Shown here: in pieces, positions 8,182 to 15,020 of the stretch
Layout of the letters: each line of letters opens with the position of its first letter
How positions within the stretch are numbered: the first letter of the stretch is position 1
Assembly (NCBI RefSeq): GCF_019966575.1
Contig: NZ_JAINFK010000002.1
Span: 482,332-546,331, forward strand
Direction of reading: 5' to 3'
DNA length: 64,000 nucleotides
Origin: Oricola cellulosilytica
Lineage (GTDB): Bacteria; Pseudomonadota; Alphaproteobacteria; Rhizobiales; Rhizobiaceae
Program-made: the position numbers and the translations under genes
Notes under the pieces: generated by a model
What the model saw: the letters and a program-made list of their open reading frames with translations, nothing else
Told to the model about the DNA's origin: nothing
Databases searched by the model: none

Positions 8182-8399
8182 ATCTTGTGCATTTGATGCA
8201 CAAAGATTCGGTGGAGGTGTCGGGGATCGAACCCGAGGGAGAGGATCGGTAGCCGCCTCCGGGACTCCAGTCCCACACCCCCACTGAGACAGGCTCCCGA
8301 TGGCGGAGCCTGAATGCACCCGCAGAAATGCGGTGCGCCAGCCCTCCGGGCACAAGGCAGGGCGGTGGTTTAGGTGGTAGGACACCGAATCACCGCCCT
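8182..8399. ncRNA. dense multi-hairpin segment with a tRNA-like T arm and acceptor
   Basis: About 220 bases packed with inverted repeats. They are 8182-8192/8196-8207; 8291-8297/8305-8311 (AGGCTCC with a 7-base loop); 8316-8324/8329-8336 (closed by a GAAA tetraloop on the plus strand); 8341-8344/8348-8351; 8359-8367/8391-8399 (9 bp); and a long-range 9-bp pairing, 8205-8213 with 8383-8391. Read on the minus strand, the part around 8212-8284 ends like a tRNA, with a perfect 5-bp T stem and a TTCGATC loop plus a 7-bp acceptor stem. It lacks a normal D loop and anticodon loop and ends ACCG, not ACCA. Which strand is the RNA is unresolved. A plus-strand leader of the downstream genes and a separate minus-strand RNA are both possible. 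Confidence 0.5.
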
Positions 8400-8519
8400 T
8401 CCATCGCGGAAGGCACGCCCAGAAAAGGCGACTCGCAGATTGCGGTCAAGCGCTAGGATCGCCCATGAGCAAAAACCCAATATGTTGTGTGTGACTGTGT
8501 GGAAGCTGGGGATAAGACC

Positions 8520-8657
8520 ATGCCCGATAAAGACCGCCAGGAAGATGAGGCCCGCTTCAACGAGACGCTCAAGCGGATGCTGGAGACGCCGCCCGATCCT
8601 AAGGGTGGTAAAAAACAAGATAAAAGCAAGCAGACCAAGACCAAGGAAAAAAACTAA
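8520..8657 (+). CDS. 45-residue highly charged small protein
   Basis: ATG 8520 opens a 45-residue frame ending at TAA 8655-8657, preceded by a GGGGATAAGACC ribosome region. It begins MPDKDRQEDEARFNETLKR and has a short TPPDPKGGKK hinge and a lysine-rich tail. I recall short proteins with this ARFN-TLKR-L-TPP pattern as common hypothetical genes in mobile regions of rhizobia and related bacteria, which supports it being real; this is memory, not a search. No function is known. It is the first passenger gene of the mobile unit, 59 bp before the next. Confidence 0.6.
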   Translation: MPDKDRQEDEARFNETLKRMLETPPDPKGGKKQDKSKQTKTKEKN

Positions 8658-8716
8658 AGACTTGAGAAGTTTGCGTATGTTGTGAATATTCTCCCCTTGA
8701 ATCGGGCGGAGAATCA

Positions 8717-9112
8717 ATGACACGGAAAACAGGTCCTGTTGTGCAGCCACGGGATGTGTCGTTGACACTTCATCGAGTTGATCAGTTCTACAGGACTATT
8801 CGAACCTTGATTAGGTCTGCTGCCGTCGTGGTAGCGATCGTTTTTTTCATGCGAGGGCTTGCGCCTCTGGCAGGTAAGGAAACCGTAGTATCTTTGGCGG
8901 TATCCTTCTTGGCGGACATCAAATTCATTCTATCTATTACATTGGCGGGAGCTGCAGCTGCGTGGGCAGTCGTTGAACGCAAGCTTCGGCACAGGAAAAC
9001 GGAGTATTTTCAGGAGCGAATAAGAGGTCTGGAGACGCAAATTGACCCCGGTAGGTCGTCTTCAGGTTTGACGCCGGCGGGCAAAACGAACCCTGATGAT
9101 CGGAGGCCGTAA
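8717..9112 (+). CDS. small two-helix membrane protein of unknown function
   Basis: A 131-residue protein with two predicted membrane segments (about residues 35-52, SAAVVVAIVFFMRGLAP, and 68-90, ILSITLAGAAAAWAVVERKL). A charged cytoplasmic stretch that could form a coiled coil follows (KTEYFQERIRGLETQI), then a Ser/Pro tail. I do not recognise a family. It ends 2 bp before the next gene, so the two are almost certainly co-translated. Codon use is more AT-rich than in the flanking chromosomal genes, fitting a passenger gene of the inserted unit. Confidence 0.6.
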   Translation: MTRKTGPVVQPRDVSLTLHRVDQFYRTIRTLIRSAAVVVAIVFFMRGLAPLAGKETVVSLAVSFLADIKFILSITLAGAAAAWAVVERKLRHRKTEYFQERIRGLETQIDPGRSSSGLTPAGKTNPDDRRP

Positions 9113-9114
9113 TC

Positions 9115-9675
9115 ATGGAAAATGAGGCTGTTTGGGCGGTTCTTACGCTAGTTGCGCTCTGCTTGTTGTTTTACGGTCCTTGGCAAGACGTATGCACAGA
9201 TTACGCGCGGCAAGTGATGTTCGAAAAGCGTGATGCGCTTTTCGATATGGGGGTGCGTGGAGAGATTGACCTCGGCTCCCCTCAATATCGAACCATCCGT
9301 TCATCTTTGGAGAAGGGGATTCGGTTTGCGCACGAACTCACGTTGCCTCGGTTCTTACTTTTCCGCTGGAACCTGCGCCGAACAAACTTGAAAAGGTCCG
9401 AGAGCGCGCTGTTTGATGCCATTGCGATGATCGAGAACCCTGAGACACGACGGAATGTCACGCGCCTTGTCGGCGAAGCGCAGCTGGCCTTGATCTTAAT
9501 GGCTATGGCCAAATCACCGCTGACCGTGGTTATTTCGATAGTTGGCGCGTTGCTAATCAAGTTTAGGAATGGCTTCAAGAAGTGGATACGCGAGGCGGTG
9601 CAACCTCTCGCTGAAATGGTGCAAATCGAGGCCGAATATGCGCCGTCTAGCGTTTCAGATTCTTACGTTTCCTGA
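9115..9675 (+). CDS. membrane-associated protein of unknown function
   Basis: A 186-residue protein. An N-terminal membrane helix (about residues 6-22, VWAVLTLVALCLLFYGPW) is followed by a charged cytosolic region (SSLEKGIRFAHELTLPRFLLFRWNLRR) and a second hydrophobic stretch (about 130-150, LTVVISIVGALLIKF). No known domain is recognised. It starts 2 bp after the preceding membrane gene, suggesting a two-protein complex. It is convergent with the transposase gene (20-bp gap). Its position inside the repeat-bounded unit makes it a passenger gene; a protective or host-interaction role would be guesswork. Confidence 0.6.
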   Translation: MENEAVWAVLTLVALCLLFYGPWQDVCTDYARQVMFEKRDALFDMGVRGEIDLGSPQYRTIRSSLEKGIRFAHELTLPRFLLFRWNLRRTNLKRSESALFDAIAMIENPETRRNVTRLVGEAQLALILMAMAKSPLTVVISIVGALLIKFRNGFKKWIREAVQPLAEMVQIEAEYAPSSVSDSYVS

Positions 9676-9695
9676 AAAGCCTACGCGCTTTCTGC

Positions 9696-10667
9696 TTAAG
9701 CGTAACCGGCTTCGTTAGTCCGCCGATAGGTAAGGCGCTTGCCGCCGATGCGTGACAGCAGATCGTCGTGGCGTTCTGTGTCAGTCACCTTGAGCGCGGT
9801 GCGGCGGTTGTAGCGGAAATCGAACTCGGCAAGGTAGCGGTGCAGATGCGCTTCGCCGCAATGCTGATAGACGCCGATCATACCGCGCTTGAAGATCGAA
9901 AAGACGTTCTCGATGGTGTTCGTGTGGACCACGGCCTCACCCTCGCGGCGGGCATATTCGCCAGCGGTGTGCTTCACGGTCTTGTGCGAACCGTATTCCT
10001 TGCCGGTCTCCCAATAGAGGCGGGACTCGTCGGTATAGAGTGTCGAGGCGCGGTCGGCATTGCGGACAAGGATTTCACGAACGGACGCTTTGGTCGCGTG
10101 CTGGACATGAACGGTGCGAACCTTGCCGCCACGTTCCACAAGGCCGACAACGGCATTCTTGCCGGGCTTCTTGCGCTTCAAGAGCGGACGGCCTTTGCGC
10201 TGGGGTGAGACGTAACCGTCCTCGCGGCGTCCAATGTAGGTTTCGTCGGCCTCGATGGTCTTGCCTTCGCCGCCCATGGGGCCGGAAGTGGACACATCCC
10301 CTTTCATGGCTTCGCGGATACGATGCGCCATGAACCACGCGGTCTTGTAGGTGACGCCCAGCATGCGGTGCAACTGGTGCGCGGACATGCCTTTCTTTGA
10401 CGAGGCAAGCAGGAAGGTCGCCAGAAGCCACTTGTTGAGCGGGATCTTGGAACGCTCGAAAACGGTGCCGACAGTGATGGAGAACTGCTTGCGGCACTCC
10501 ATGCAGTTGTAGAGGCCGGGACGGTGCTTCTTGCCTTCCATCTTGGTGATGCGGGCCGGGTCGGCATTGCCGCAATGCGGGCAGAGCGGCCCATGCGGCC
10601 AACGCTGCGCCTCAAGGTGCTCGCGGGCTGCGTCAACGTCGGTGAAGATAGGGGATTCGAGTTTCAT
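9696..10667 (-). CDS. IS1595-type (ISXO2-like) transposase
   Basis: A 323-residue transposase from ATG 10667; a TTG at 10676 is also in frame. The N-terminal zinc ribbon shows CPHCG and NCMEC, followed by a helix-turn-helix region (MSAHQLHRMLGVTYKTAWFMAHRIR). The ISXO2-type catalytic domain has IEADETYIGRR, a second acidic site in TDESRLYWET, and the closing glutamate in HTNTIENVFSIFKRG. The length is normal and no frame disruption is seen. No short inverted repeats hug the gene itself. The nearest are the 23-bp ends of the 2.9-kb unit. It follows the 63-residue gene by 29 bp on the same strand. Confidence 0.9.
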   Translation of the reverse strand: MKLESPIFTDVDAAREHLEAQRWPHGPLCPHCGNADPARITKMEGKKHRPGLYNCMECRKQFSITVGTVFERSKIPLNKWLLATFLLASSKKGMSAHQLHRMLGVTYKTAWFMAHRIREAMKGDVSTSGPMGGEGKTIEADETYIGRREDGYVSPQRKGRPLLKRKKPGKNAVVGLVERGGKVRTVHVQHATKASVREILVRNADRASTLYTDESRLYWETGKEYGSHKTVKHTAGEYARREGEAVVHTNTIENVFSIFKRGMIGVYQHCGEAHLHRYLAEFDFRYNRRTALKVTDTERHDDLLSRIGGKRLTYRRTNEAGYA

Positions 10668-10696
10668 GGCTATCAATCTTTCTGATCGTCAGCGCG

Positions 10697-10888
10697 CTAG
10701 GCTTGAGGGTTTAGAGCGTGCGCGATTTGGACCTGAAGTCGTTCTAGTGTGGGGCGATCAAGAACCACCGTTATCCCCGGTTCGCTGCCCTTCAGTTCAA
10801 ACGCGAGCGAAAAAGCCCCTTCTTCCAAGTCGTCTGCGAAGGCTTCCGAGACTTCTACGATCCGTCTGTAATTGGGTTTCTGCACCAT
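10697..10888 (-). CDS. 63-residue protein upstream of the transposase
   Basis: A 63-residue acidic protein beginning MVQKPNYRRIVEVSEAF, with a beta-rich centre (FSLAFELKGSEPGITVVLDR) and a final helix (PTLERLQVQIAHAL). A strong GGGAGGACGCT ribosome site precedes ATG 10888, and an inward promoter (TTGACA-N17-TAGGTT) lies in and next to the right terminal repeat. The family is not known to me. Its tight linkage to the transposase suggests a regulator or accessory factor of transposition, which is inference only. Confidence 0.65.
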   Translation of the reverse strand: MVQKPNYRRIVEVSEAFADDLEEGAFSLAFELKGSEPGITVVLDRPTLERLQVQIAHALNPQA

Positions 10889-10908
10889 AGCGTCCTCCCT
10901 GCCTCCTA

Positions 10909-10937
10909 AACCTATGGATTCCCTCGTACTTTGTCAA
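10909..10937 (-). promoter_or_regulatory. inward promoter in the right terminal repeat
   Basis: On the minus strand a perfect TTGACA (-35, bases 10932-10937) is followed after 17 bp by TAGGTT (-10, 10909-10914). It lies 20 bp upstream of the 63-residue gene. The -35 box is part of the terminal repeat, a common arrangement in insertion sequences. Confidence 0.5.
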
Positions 10938-10947
10938 GTATATAATT
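10925..10947 (-). repeat. right terminal inverted repeat
   Basis: The reverse complement begins AATTATATACTTGACA and ends GTACG, differing from the left copy (8051-8073) at one base. Two bases (GA) separate it from the right flanking direct repeat. Confidence 0.7.
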
Positions 10948-10949
10948 GA

Positions 10950-10961
10950 GATTTTATTCCT
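10950..10961 (+). repeat. right 12-bp flanking direct repeat
   Basis: GATTTTATTCCT, identical to 8039-8050; the shared sequence extends one further A. Confidence 0.6.
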
Positions 10962-11116
10962 ATATCAGGCTGAACAGGTGTGGATAAAAAAATTGCGCGA
11001 TTTGCTCATATTCCTTGCGGCGCCGGGGAGATCGCGGTGTGGGGCCAATAGACTTATCCACGCTTGCCGGGGCGCGAATACGATTCCTGCGACTTCAAAC
11101 CAAGGAGCGCAGAAAC

Positions 11117-11410
11117 GTGTCCAGCCCCAAACCGCCACCATATTCCGAAACTTTGCGTTGCCGCTTCCGCCTCGCGCGCTCACCCCTCGACATTCTGATC
11201 GCCATGGAGACCGGGGAGCGTGGGTTGCGGAGCGCCACGTCTGAACAACTTCGAGAGTGGTCAAGTTCGCTCACTCTGGCCGTCCGCCGCGAACGTGCGA
11301 AGGCGTCAATGAGGCATTGGTCCTACGACCTTAACCGGCACATAGTGCTGAAGAGGGCCGGCGACCGCCTGCGCGACGAACTGGCTCGCCGGAAGGGCGA
11401 GCGTATCTGA
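11117..11410 (+). CDS. small arginine-rich protein of unknown function
   Basis: A 97-residue basic protein from GTG 11117, preceded by AAGGAG at 11102-11107 with ideal spacing. The frame stays open further upstream without such a site. Sequence features are SETLRCRFRLARSPLDILIAMETGERGLRSA and a C-terminal helix rich in Arg and Lys (RAGDRLRDELARRKGE). No family is recognised. It ends just before a bidirectional terminator shared with mucR. The basic composition allows nucleic acid binding, which is a guess. Confidence 0.5.
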   Translation: MSSPKPPPYSETLRCRFRLARSPLDILIAMETGERGLRSATSEQLREWSSSLTLAVRRERAKASMRHWSYDLNRHIVLKRAGDRLRDELARRKGERI

Positions 11411-11420
11411 AGAAATAGAA

Positions 11421-11448
11421 AAAGCCGCGAGCGTCCGCCCGCGGCTTT
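11421..11448. terminator. bidirectional intrinsic terminator
   Basis: AAAGCCGCG (11421-11429) pairs with CGCGGCTTT (11440-11448) around a 10-base loop. A-rich and T-rich flanks on either side let it serve both the small basic gene (plus) and mucR (minus). Confidence 0.85.
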
Positions 11449-11474
11449 TCTCAGCCGAGCCGATTATCGGATGG

Positions 11475-11894
11475 TCACCGCTTGGAACCGCGCTTGCGGC
11501 CAAGTCCCATCTCGCGCGCCAGCTTGGAGCGCTGCGCGGCATAGGACGGAGCAACCATCGGATAGTCGGACGGCAGGCCCCACTTCTCGCGATAGTCTTC
11601 CGGAGTCATGCCGTAATGGCTCATCAGGTGCCGTTTCAGCGACTTGAACTTCTGTCCGTCTTCAAGGCAGACAATATAATCATCAGTGACCGAGCGCTTG
11701 GGGTTCACTGCCGGGCGGGGCTTCTCCTGGACTTCCTCGGCGGCGCCGCCAAGGGTCTTGCCCAGGGCCAAATGAATTTCCGAGATCAGAGACGGAAGTT
11801 CGGACGATGGCACCGAGTTGTTGCTCACATAGGCCGAAACCACATCAGCTGTCAGTTCGGCGAGAAGATCATTTTGGCCCGCATTTTCCGTCAT
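11475..11894 (-). CDS. mucR: MucR/Ros family zinc-finger transcriptional regulator
   Basis: A 139-residue regulator of the MucR/Ros family, which represses exopolysaccharide, motility and virulence genes in rhizobia and Brucella by binding AT-rich promoters. The N-terminal half is the oligomerising region. The zinc-finger half contains [31 protein letters not shown]. The second zinc cysteine of Ros is an aspartate here (CLED), a Cys-Asp-His2 variant known in this family. The basic tail ends RKRGSKR. The 208-bp AT-rich region upstream fits autoregulation. Whether this is the main MucR or a paralog cannot be decided from one window. Confidence 0.92.
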   Translation of the reverse strand: MTENAGQNDLLAELTADVVSAYVSNNSVPSSELPSLISEIHLALGKTLGGAAEEVQEKPRPAVNPKRSVTDDYIVCLEDGQKFKSLKRHLMSHYGMTPEDYREKWGLPSDYPMVAPSYAAQRSKLAREMGLGRKRGSKR

Positions 11895-12102
11895 TTTTGT
11901 TTATTCCCATTATTCCCGATTTGTATTTTTCGTTACTTCATATAAAGAAGCGCGCGCATCTCATACCTGCGCCCATGCGATTATGACACCTATCACAACT
12001 TGTTGCATGACGAAAGTAAAAATCGCGGCAACTTTCACAACTTAAGGTTGCAATTACGATATTCTCCAAACATTCCTAGCGTATAGGATGCATTCCTGAA
12101 GA
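11895..12102. promoter_or_regulatory. AT-rich mucR upstream region
   Basis: A 208-bp AT-rich stretch between mucR and mnhG (both on the minus strand), with several T-tracts and an inverted pair TCCTA-N5-TAGGA near 12074-12088. No gene is seen. MucR proteins favour AT-rich DNA with T-A steps, so autoregulation is plausible. Confidence 0.4.
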
Positions 12103-12444
12103 TCAGCGCAGCGTTTTCGATTCACGCATTTCATCAAGCACTGACGTTTTTGCTAACCCGTACCCCACTACATAGGCAGATTTTGCAAGCAAATGCGCTG
12201 AAATTGGGGCCGTGAGAAGAAAAAACACGATTCCGGCAAGTGCTCGCGTCACCGTTGCTGTGTCACCCGCATGCACGGCAAGCGCAAGCAAAACGAGTCC
12301 CGAGCCAAGTGTACCGGCTTTGGAAGCGGCATGCATCCGAGAATAGATGTCGGGGAAGCGCCACAGCCCGAGTGCCGCGACCAGCGCAAAGAAGGCGCCG
12401 CCAAGCACCAGCACCCCGGCGATCACGGTCGTCACCATTTCCAT
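12103..12444 (-). CDS. mnhG: Mrp/Mnh cation/proton antiporter subunit G
   Basis: A 113-residue membrane protein with three helices (VTTVIAGVLVLGGAFFALVAALGLWRF, then GSGLVLLALAV, then ALAGIVFFLLTAPISAHLLAKSAY). The sequence DIYSRMHAASKAGTLG is the MnhG/PhaG hallmark. It is the last subunit of the seven-part antiporter that exchanges Na+ or K+ for protons. I use ATG 12444, one base after the mnhF stop. The frame continues upstream to 12501 inside mnhF. The gene carries the usual C-terminal extension of PhaG-type proteins. Confidence 0.92.
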   Translation of the reverse strand: MEMVTTVIAGVLVLGGAFFALVAALGLWRFPDIYSRMHAASKAGTLGSGLVLLALAVHAGDTATVTRALAGIVFFLLTAPISAHLLAKSAYVVGYGLAKTSVLDEMRESKTLR

Positions 12445-12445
12445 C

Positions 12446-12931
12446 TCAGCGCCTCCCCTCGCCCGGCTTGCCCTTTGGCGGTGCATTGTCGCCCGGTTCA
12501 TGGCCGCCGGTTCCGGACTTGCCGGGCGGCGTCGCGCGCGGACCGGGCGCCGGCGGGTCGAGATCGATCCGCGACGTCACCGCATCGGGCGTGAGGGCGT
12601 GCGCCTCCGCCGTGATCAGCGGCGGCGTGCGCGTATCGCGGCGCGTCTCGATCTGGCCCCGCGCGAGGATGAAGCGGGCGAAGGCGACGGTCGCCAGGAA
12701 GCCGACTAGCCCGAGCGCGATCGCGACGTCGAGATAAAGCGTGTAGCCGGTCTTGATCCCGAGGACCGCGATGAAACCGATGGCAACCGCGACCAGCATG
12801 TCCAGCGCAAGAACCCGGTCCGGCAGCGTCGGGCCGTGGATCACCTTGAAGACGCTGAGCAGAAAGGACGCCGACAGCATCGCCAGCGCGATCTGCACGG
12901 CGAGGTCGAGAAACGCGGCCGAGGAGCTCAT
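12446..12931 (-). CDS. mnhF: Mrp/Mnh antiporter subunit F with extended tail
   Basis: A 161-residue protein. The first 95 residues are the three-helix MnhF/PhaF core, with [19 protein letters not shown] and [34 protein letters not shown]. About 65 extra residues follow, rich in Pro, Gly and charged side chains ([18 protein letters not shown] and so on), which is longer than the 90-130 residues I expect for the family. The start codon overlaps the mnhE stop in an ATGA junction. The tail probably lies in the cytoplasm and is of unknown use. Confidence 0.9.
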   Translation of the reverse strand: MSSSAAFLDLAVQIALAMLSASFLLSVFKVIHGPTLPDRVLALDMLVAVAIGFIAVLGIKTGYTLYLDVAIALGLVGFLATVAFARFILARGQIETRRDTRTPPLITAEAHALTPDAVTSRIDLDPPAPGPRATPPGKSGTGGHEPGDNAPPKGKPGEGRR

Positions 12932-13401
12932 CGGAACGCCTCCAGGATCTTGCGCTCGAAGCCGTCGGCGATGTCCTCGCGGGTCTGGCCCGGATCGGAA
13001 CAGTCGAGCGCGTGAACGTAGAGGTACCGCCGGTCATCGGACACATCGACCGACAGGGTGCCCGGGGTCAGCGTGATGAGATTGGCGAGCAGGGTGATCT
13101 CGAAATCGCGGTCCACCTTGAGCGGATAGGCGAAGATACCCGGCTTCAGGTTCATATCCGGCTTGAGGACGAGAACGGCGACCCGCACAGCCGACAGGAC
13201 GAGTTCGTAGATAAACAGCCCCATCAGGGCGATGACCCGGCGCGAGCGGGAGAAATAACCGACCGAGCCGACCTGCTCGCGGATCAGCGACAGCGCGAGC
13301 GCGCCAAGCGCAAAGCCGAAAAGCAGATTGATCGCCTCAAAGGATCCGGTGATCGCACCCCATGCCAGCGCCATCAGGAGATTGACGAGATAAAGGGTCA
13401 T
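12928..13401 (-). CDS. mnhE: Mrp/Mnh antiporter subunit E
   Basis: A 157-residue membrane protein from ATG 13401, coupled to mnhD by an ATGA overlap. MnhE/PhaE features are N-terminal helices ([31 protein letters not shown]), the middle [17 protein letters not shown], and the motif [18 protein letters not shown]. The frame remains open upstream to 13836, but that extension lies wholly within mnhD and is rejected. It is needed for the intact antiporter complex in the inner membrane. Confidence 0.93.
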   Translation of the reverse strand: MTLYLVNLLMALAWGAITGSFEAINLLFGFALGALALSLIREQVGSVGYFSRSRRVIALMGLFIYELVLSAVRVAVLVLKPDMNLKPGIFAYPLKVDRDFEITLLANLITLTPGTLSVDVSDDRRYLYVHALDCSDPGQTREDIADGFERKILEAFR

Positions 13402-15002
13402 GGTTCGGTTTGCTCCGTAGTGAGCGGTTCTGAGCCCGGCGGAAAGACTGCTTCCACATACCGCGACGGCGCCTTCAGTTCGGCAGCAATTCGATCCGTC
13501 ACCCGCACCACCGGTTCCGGATATACGCCCACCGCCACGGTCAGAAGCAAGAGCGCCGTCAGCGAACCGGCCATCGCGCCGCTCGTCGCAGCGGGTGCGG
13601 GCTGCACCTCGCCTGCCCCTTTTTGAGCGGTGTCCCGTTCGCGCCAGAACGAGAAGGCGAAAACCCGCGCAACCGCGATGGTTGTCAACAAACCCGACAG
13701 GAGAATGGCAAAAGCGAGCCACCATGCACCGACATCGAGGGACGCCTTCACCAAAAGCGCCTTCGGCCAAAGTCCCGAGAACGGCGGCAGTCCAGAAACC
13801 GACAGGAACAACATCAAAGCCAATGCCGCGAGCCACGGCGCGCTCGAGTAAAGTCCCCCTGCTTCGCGCAACGTGAACACCTTCATGCGCTCCACCATAA
13901 TTCCGACCAGGAAATAGAGCGCCGTCATGACGATCATCGAATGGACGGCGTAGAGCACTGCGCCCGACAATCCCGTCGCACTGCCGAGCGCGAGGCCTGC
14001 CAGCATGCTGCCGATGCCCGAGATCACCAGATAACCGAGGAGACGCCGGATATCGTTCTGAGCCAACGCGCCCATCGCACCCAGAACCATGGTCAGGGCG
14101 GCGATAACGGCAATGGTTCCGGCAAGGATGTCGCGCTCGGCTCCAAACAGCGTCAGGAATATGCGAAGCAGGGCGTAGACGCCGACTTTCGTCAACAATC
14201 CCGCAAACAGTCCGGAAACAACAATACGCGGCGTGTGGTATGAGGCCGGCAGCCAGAAATTCAGCGGGAAGGCGGCAGCCTTCATGGCGAAGGCAAACAG
14301 CAGCATCGCGGTGATTGTAAACAACGGTCCAGAGTCTCGCACGGAAGCGGCCTTGCGCGAGATATCCGCCATATTCAGCGTTCCAAACACGCCGTAGATA
14401 TAGGCCACCGCCAAGAGAAACAGCGTGGTCGCGATCAGGTTCAGAAATGCGTATTTAGTCGCGCCGTCCAGTTGCTCGCGCTCCGACCCCAGTACCAGCA
14501 GACCGAAGGATGCGATCAGCAACACCTCAAACCACACGTAGAGATTGAAGATGTCCCCGGTCAGGAATGCCGCGGTAACACCGCTCAACATCAGCAGCAG
14601 AAAGGGATAGAACCCGTAGCGGCGGCCGGTCCGACTGATGTCCTGCAACGCATAAACGCCGCCAGCAAACCCGAGAATGCCCGTAACCAATGCCAAAAGC
14701 GCACCCAGCATATCGGCCGCAAAGGTGATGCCGAAGGGCGGCAGCCAGCGGCCCATGGTCATGACCACCGTTCCGTTCGTATAGACATGCCAAAACAAGC
14801 CGATATCGGCGGCCAGCATCGCCAGCAGACCGGTGATTGCCACAAAGGGCTGACGGCCTGTGTCCTTGCGCGTCATCAGGCAAAGCGCGCCAAAAACGAA
14901 GCCGACCACGAGAGGGGCGACCACCAGCCAGTCCGCGAGCGGCGGAAGCTCCACCACCATCGCTTGGGAAATATCAACGTCGTAGCTCGCGTCCAATGCC
15001 AT
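13398..15002 (-). CDS. mnhD: Mrp/Mnh antiporter subunit D
   Basis: A 534-residue polytopic protein related to the proton-pumping NuoL/M/N subunits of complex I. About fourteen hydrophobic segments are visible. Key features are GDIFNLYVWFEVLLIASFGLL, with its conserved glutamate, and AFPLNFWLPASYHTPRIVVSGLFAGLLTKVGVYALLR, carrying the lysine of the proton path. ATG 15002 has a GGA-type ribosome site. Met 15 (14960) would also give a full membrane domain. mnhC lies 18 bp upstream and mnhE overlaps downstream. Confidence 0.94.
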   Translation of the reverse strand: MALDASYDVDISQAMVVELPPLADWLVVAPLVVGFVFGALCLMTRKDTGRQPFVAITGLLAMLAADIGLFWHVYTNGTVVMTMGRWLPPFGITFAADMLGALLALVTGILGFAGGVYALQDISRTGRRYGFYPFLLLMLSGVTAAFLTGDIFNLYVWFEVLLIASFGLLVLGSEREQLDGATKYAFLNLIATTLFLLAVAYIYGVFGTLNMADISRKAASVRDSGPLFTITAMLLFAFAMKAAAFPLNFWLPASYHTPRIVVSGLFAGLLTKVGVYALLRIFLTLFGAERDILAGTIAVIAALTMVLGAMGALAQNDIRRLLGYLVISGIGSMLAGLALGSATGLSGAVLYAVHSMIVMTALYFLVGIMVERMKVFTLREAGGLYSSAPWLAALALMLFLSVSGLPPFSGLWPKALLVKASLDVGAWWLAFAILLSGLLTTIAVARVFAFSFWRERDTAQKGAGEVQPAPAATSGAMAGSLTALLLLTVAVGVYPEPVVRVTDRIAAELKAPSRYVEAVFPPGSEPLTTEQTEP

Positions 15003-15020
15003 CCGATTGCTATCCAGTCC

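Larger units (their letters stand above)
8051..10947. mobile_element. 2.9-kb IS1595-type transposable unit with passenger genes
   Basis: The segment is bounded by inverted repeats (8051-8073 and 10925-10947, 22 of 23 bases identical) and flanked by 12-13 bp direct repeats. Joining the flanks rebuilds a palindrome, TATAGGA-N6-TCCTATA, consistent with insertion into a single site. Inside are a structured segment, three plus-strand passenger genes, and a minus-strand operon of a 63-residue protein and an IS1595-type transposase. Base composition is visibly lower in GC than the neighbours. IS1595 elements usually make 8-bp duplications, so the 12-13 bp repeat is atypical or partly coincidental. 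The boundaries are read directly; the claim of mobility is inference. Confidence 0.6.

Noticed and set aside
8207-8290. A normal tRNA gene on the minus strand
   Set aside because: The T arm and acceptor stem are excellent, but there is no standard D loop, no 7-base anticodon loop with T33, and the end reads ACCG. It is reported as part of a structured segment instead.
8049-8385. Overlapping minus-strand open frames of 63-110 residues
   Set aside because: They run through the hairpins, have no ribosome sites or family features, and arise from the GC-rich structured DNA.
8182-8399. tmRNA (ssrA)
   Set aside because: No tag-peptide reading frame like those of alphaproteobacteria (ANDN...) is found and the permuted two-piece layout is not visible.
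9676-10690. A conventional short IS bounded close to the transposase gene
   Set aside because: No inverted repeats are found immediately beside the transposase; the only matching ends are those of the 2.9-kb unit.
12928-13836. A 302-residue version of MnhE
   Set aside because: The extra 145 residues are out of frame within mnhD and show no membrane or family pattern; the ATGA junction at 13401 fixes the start.
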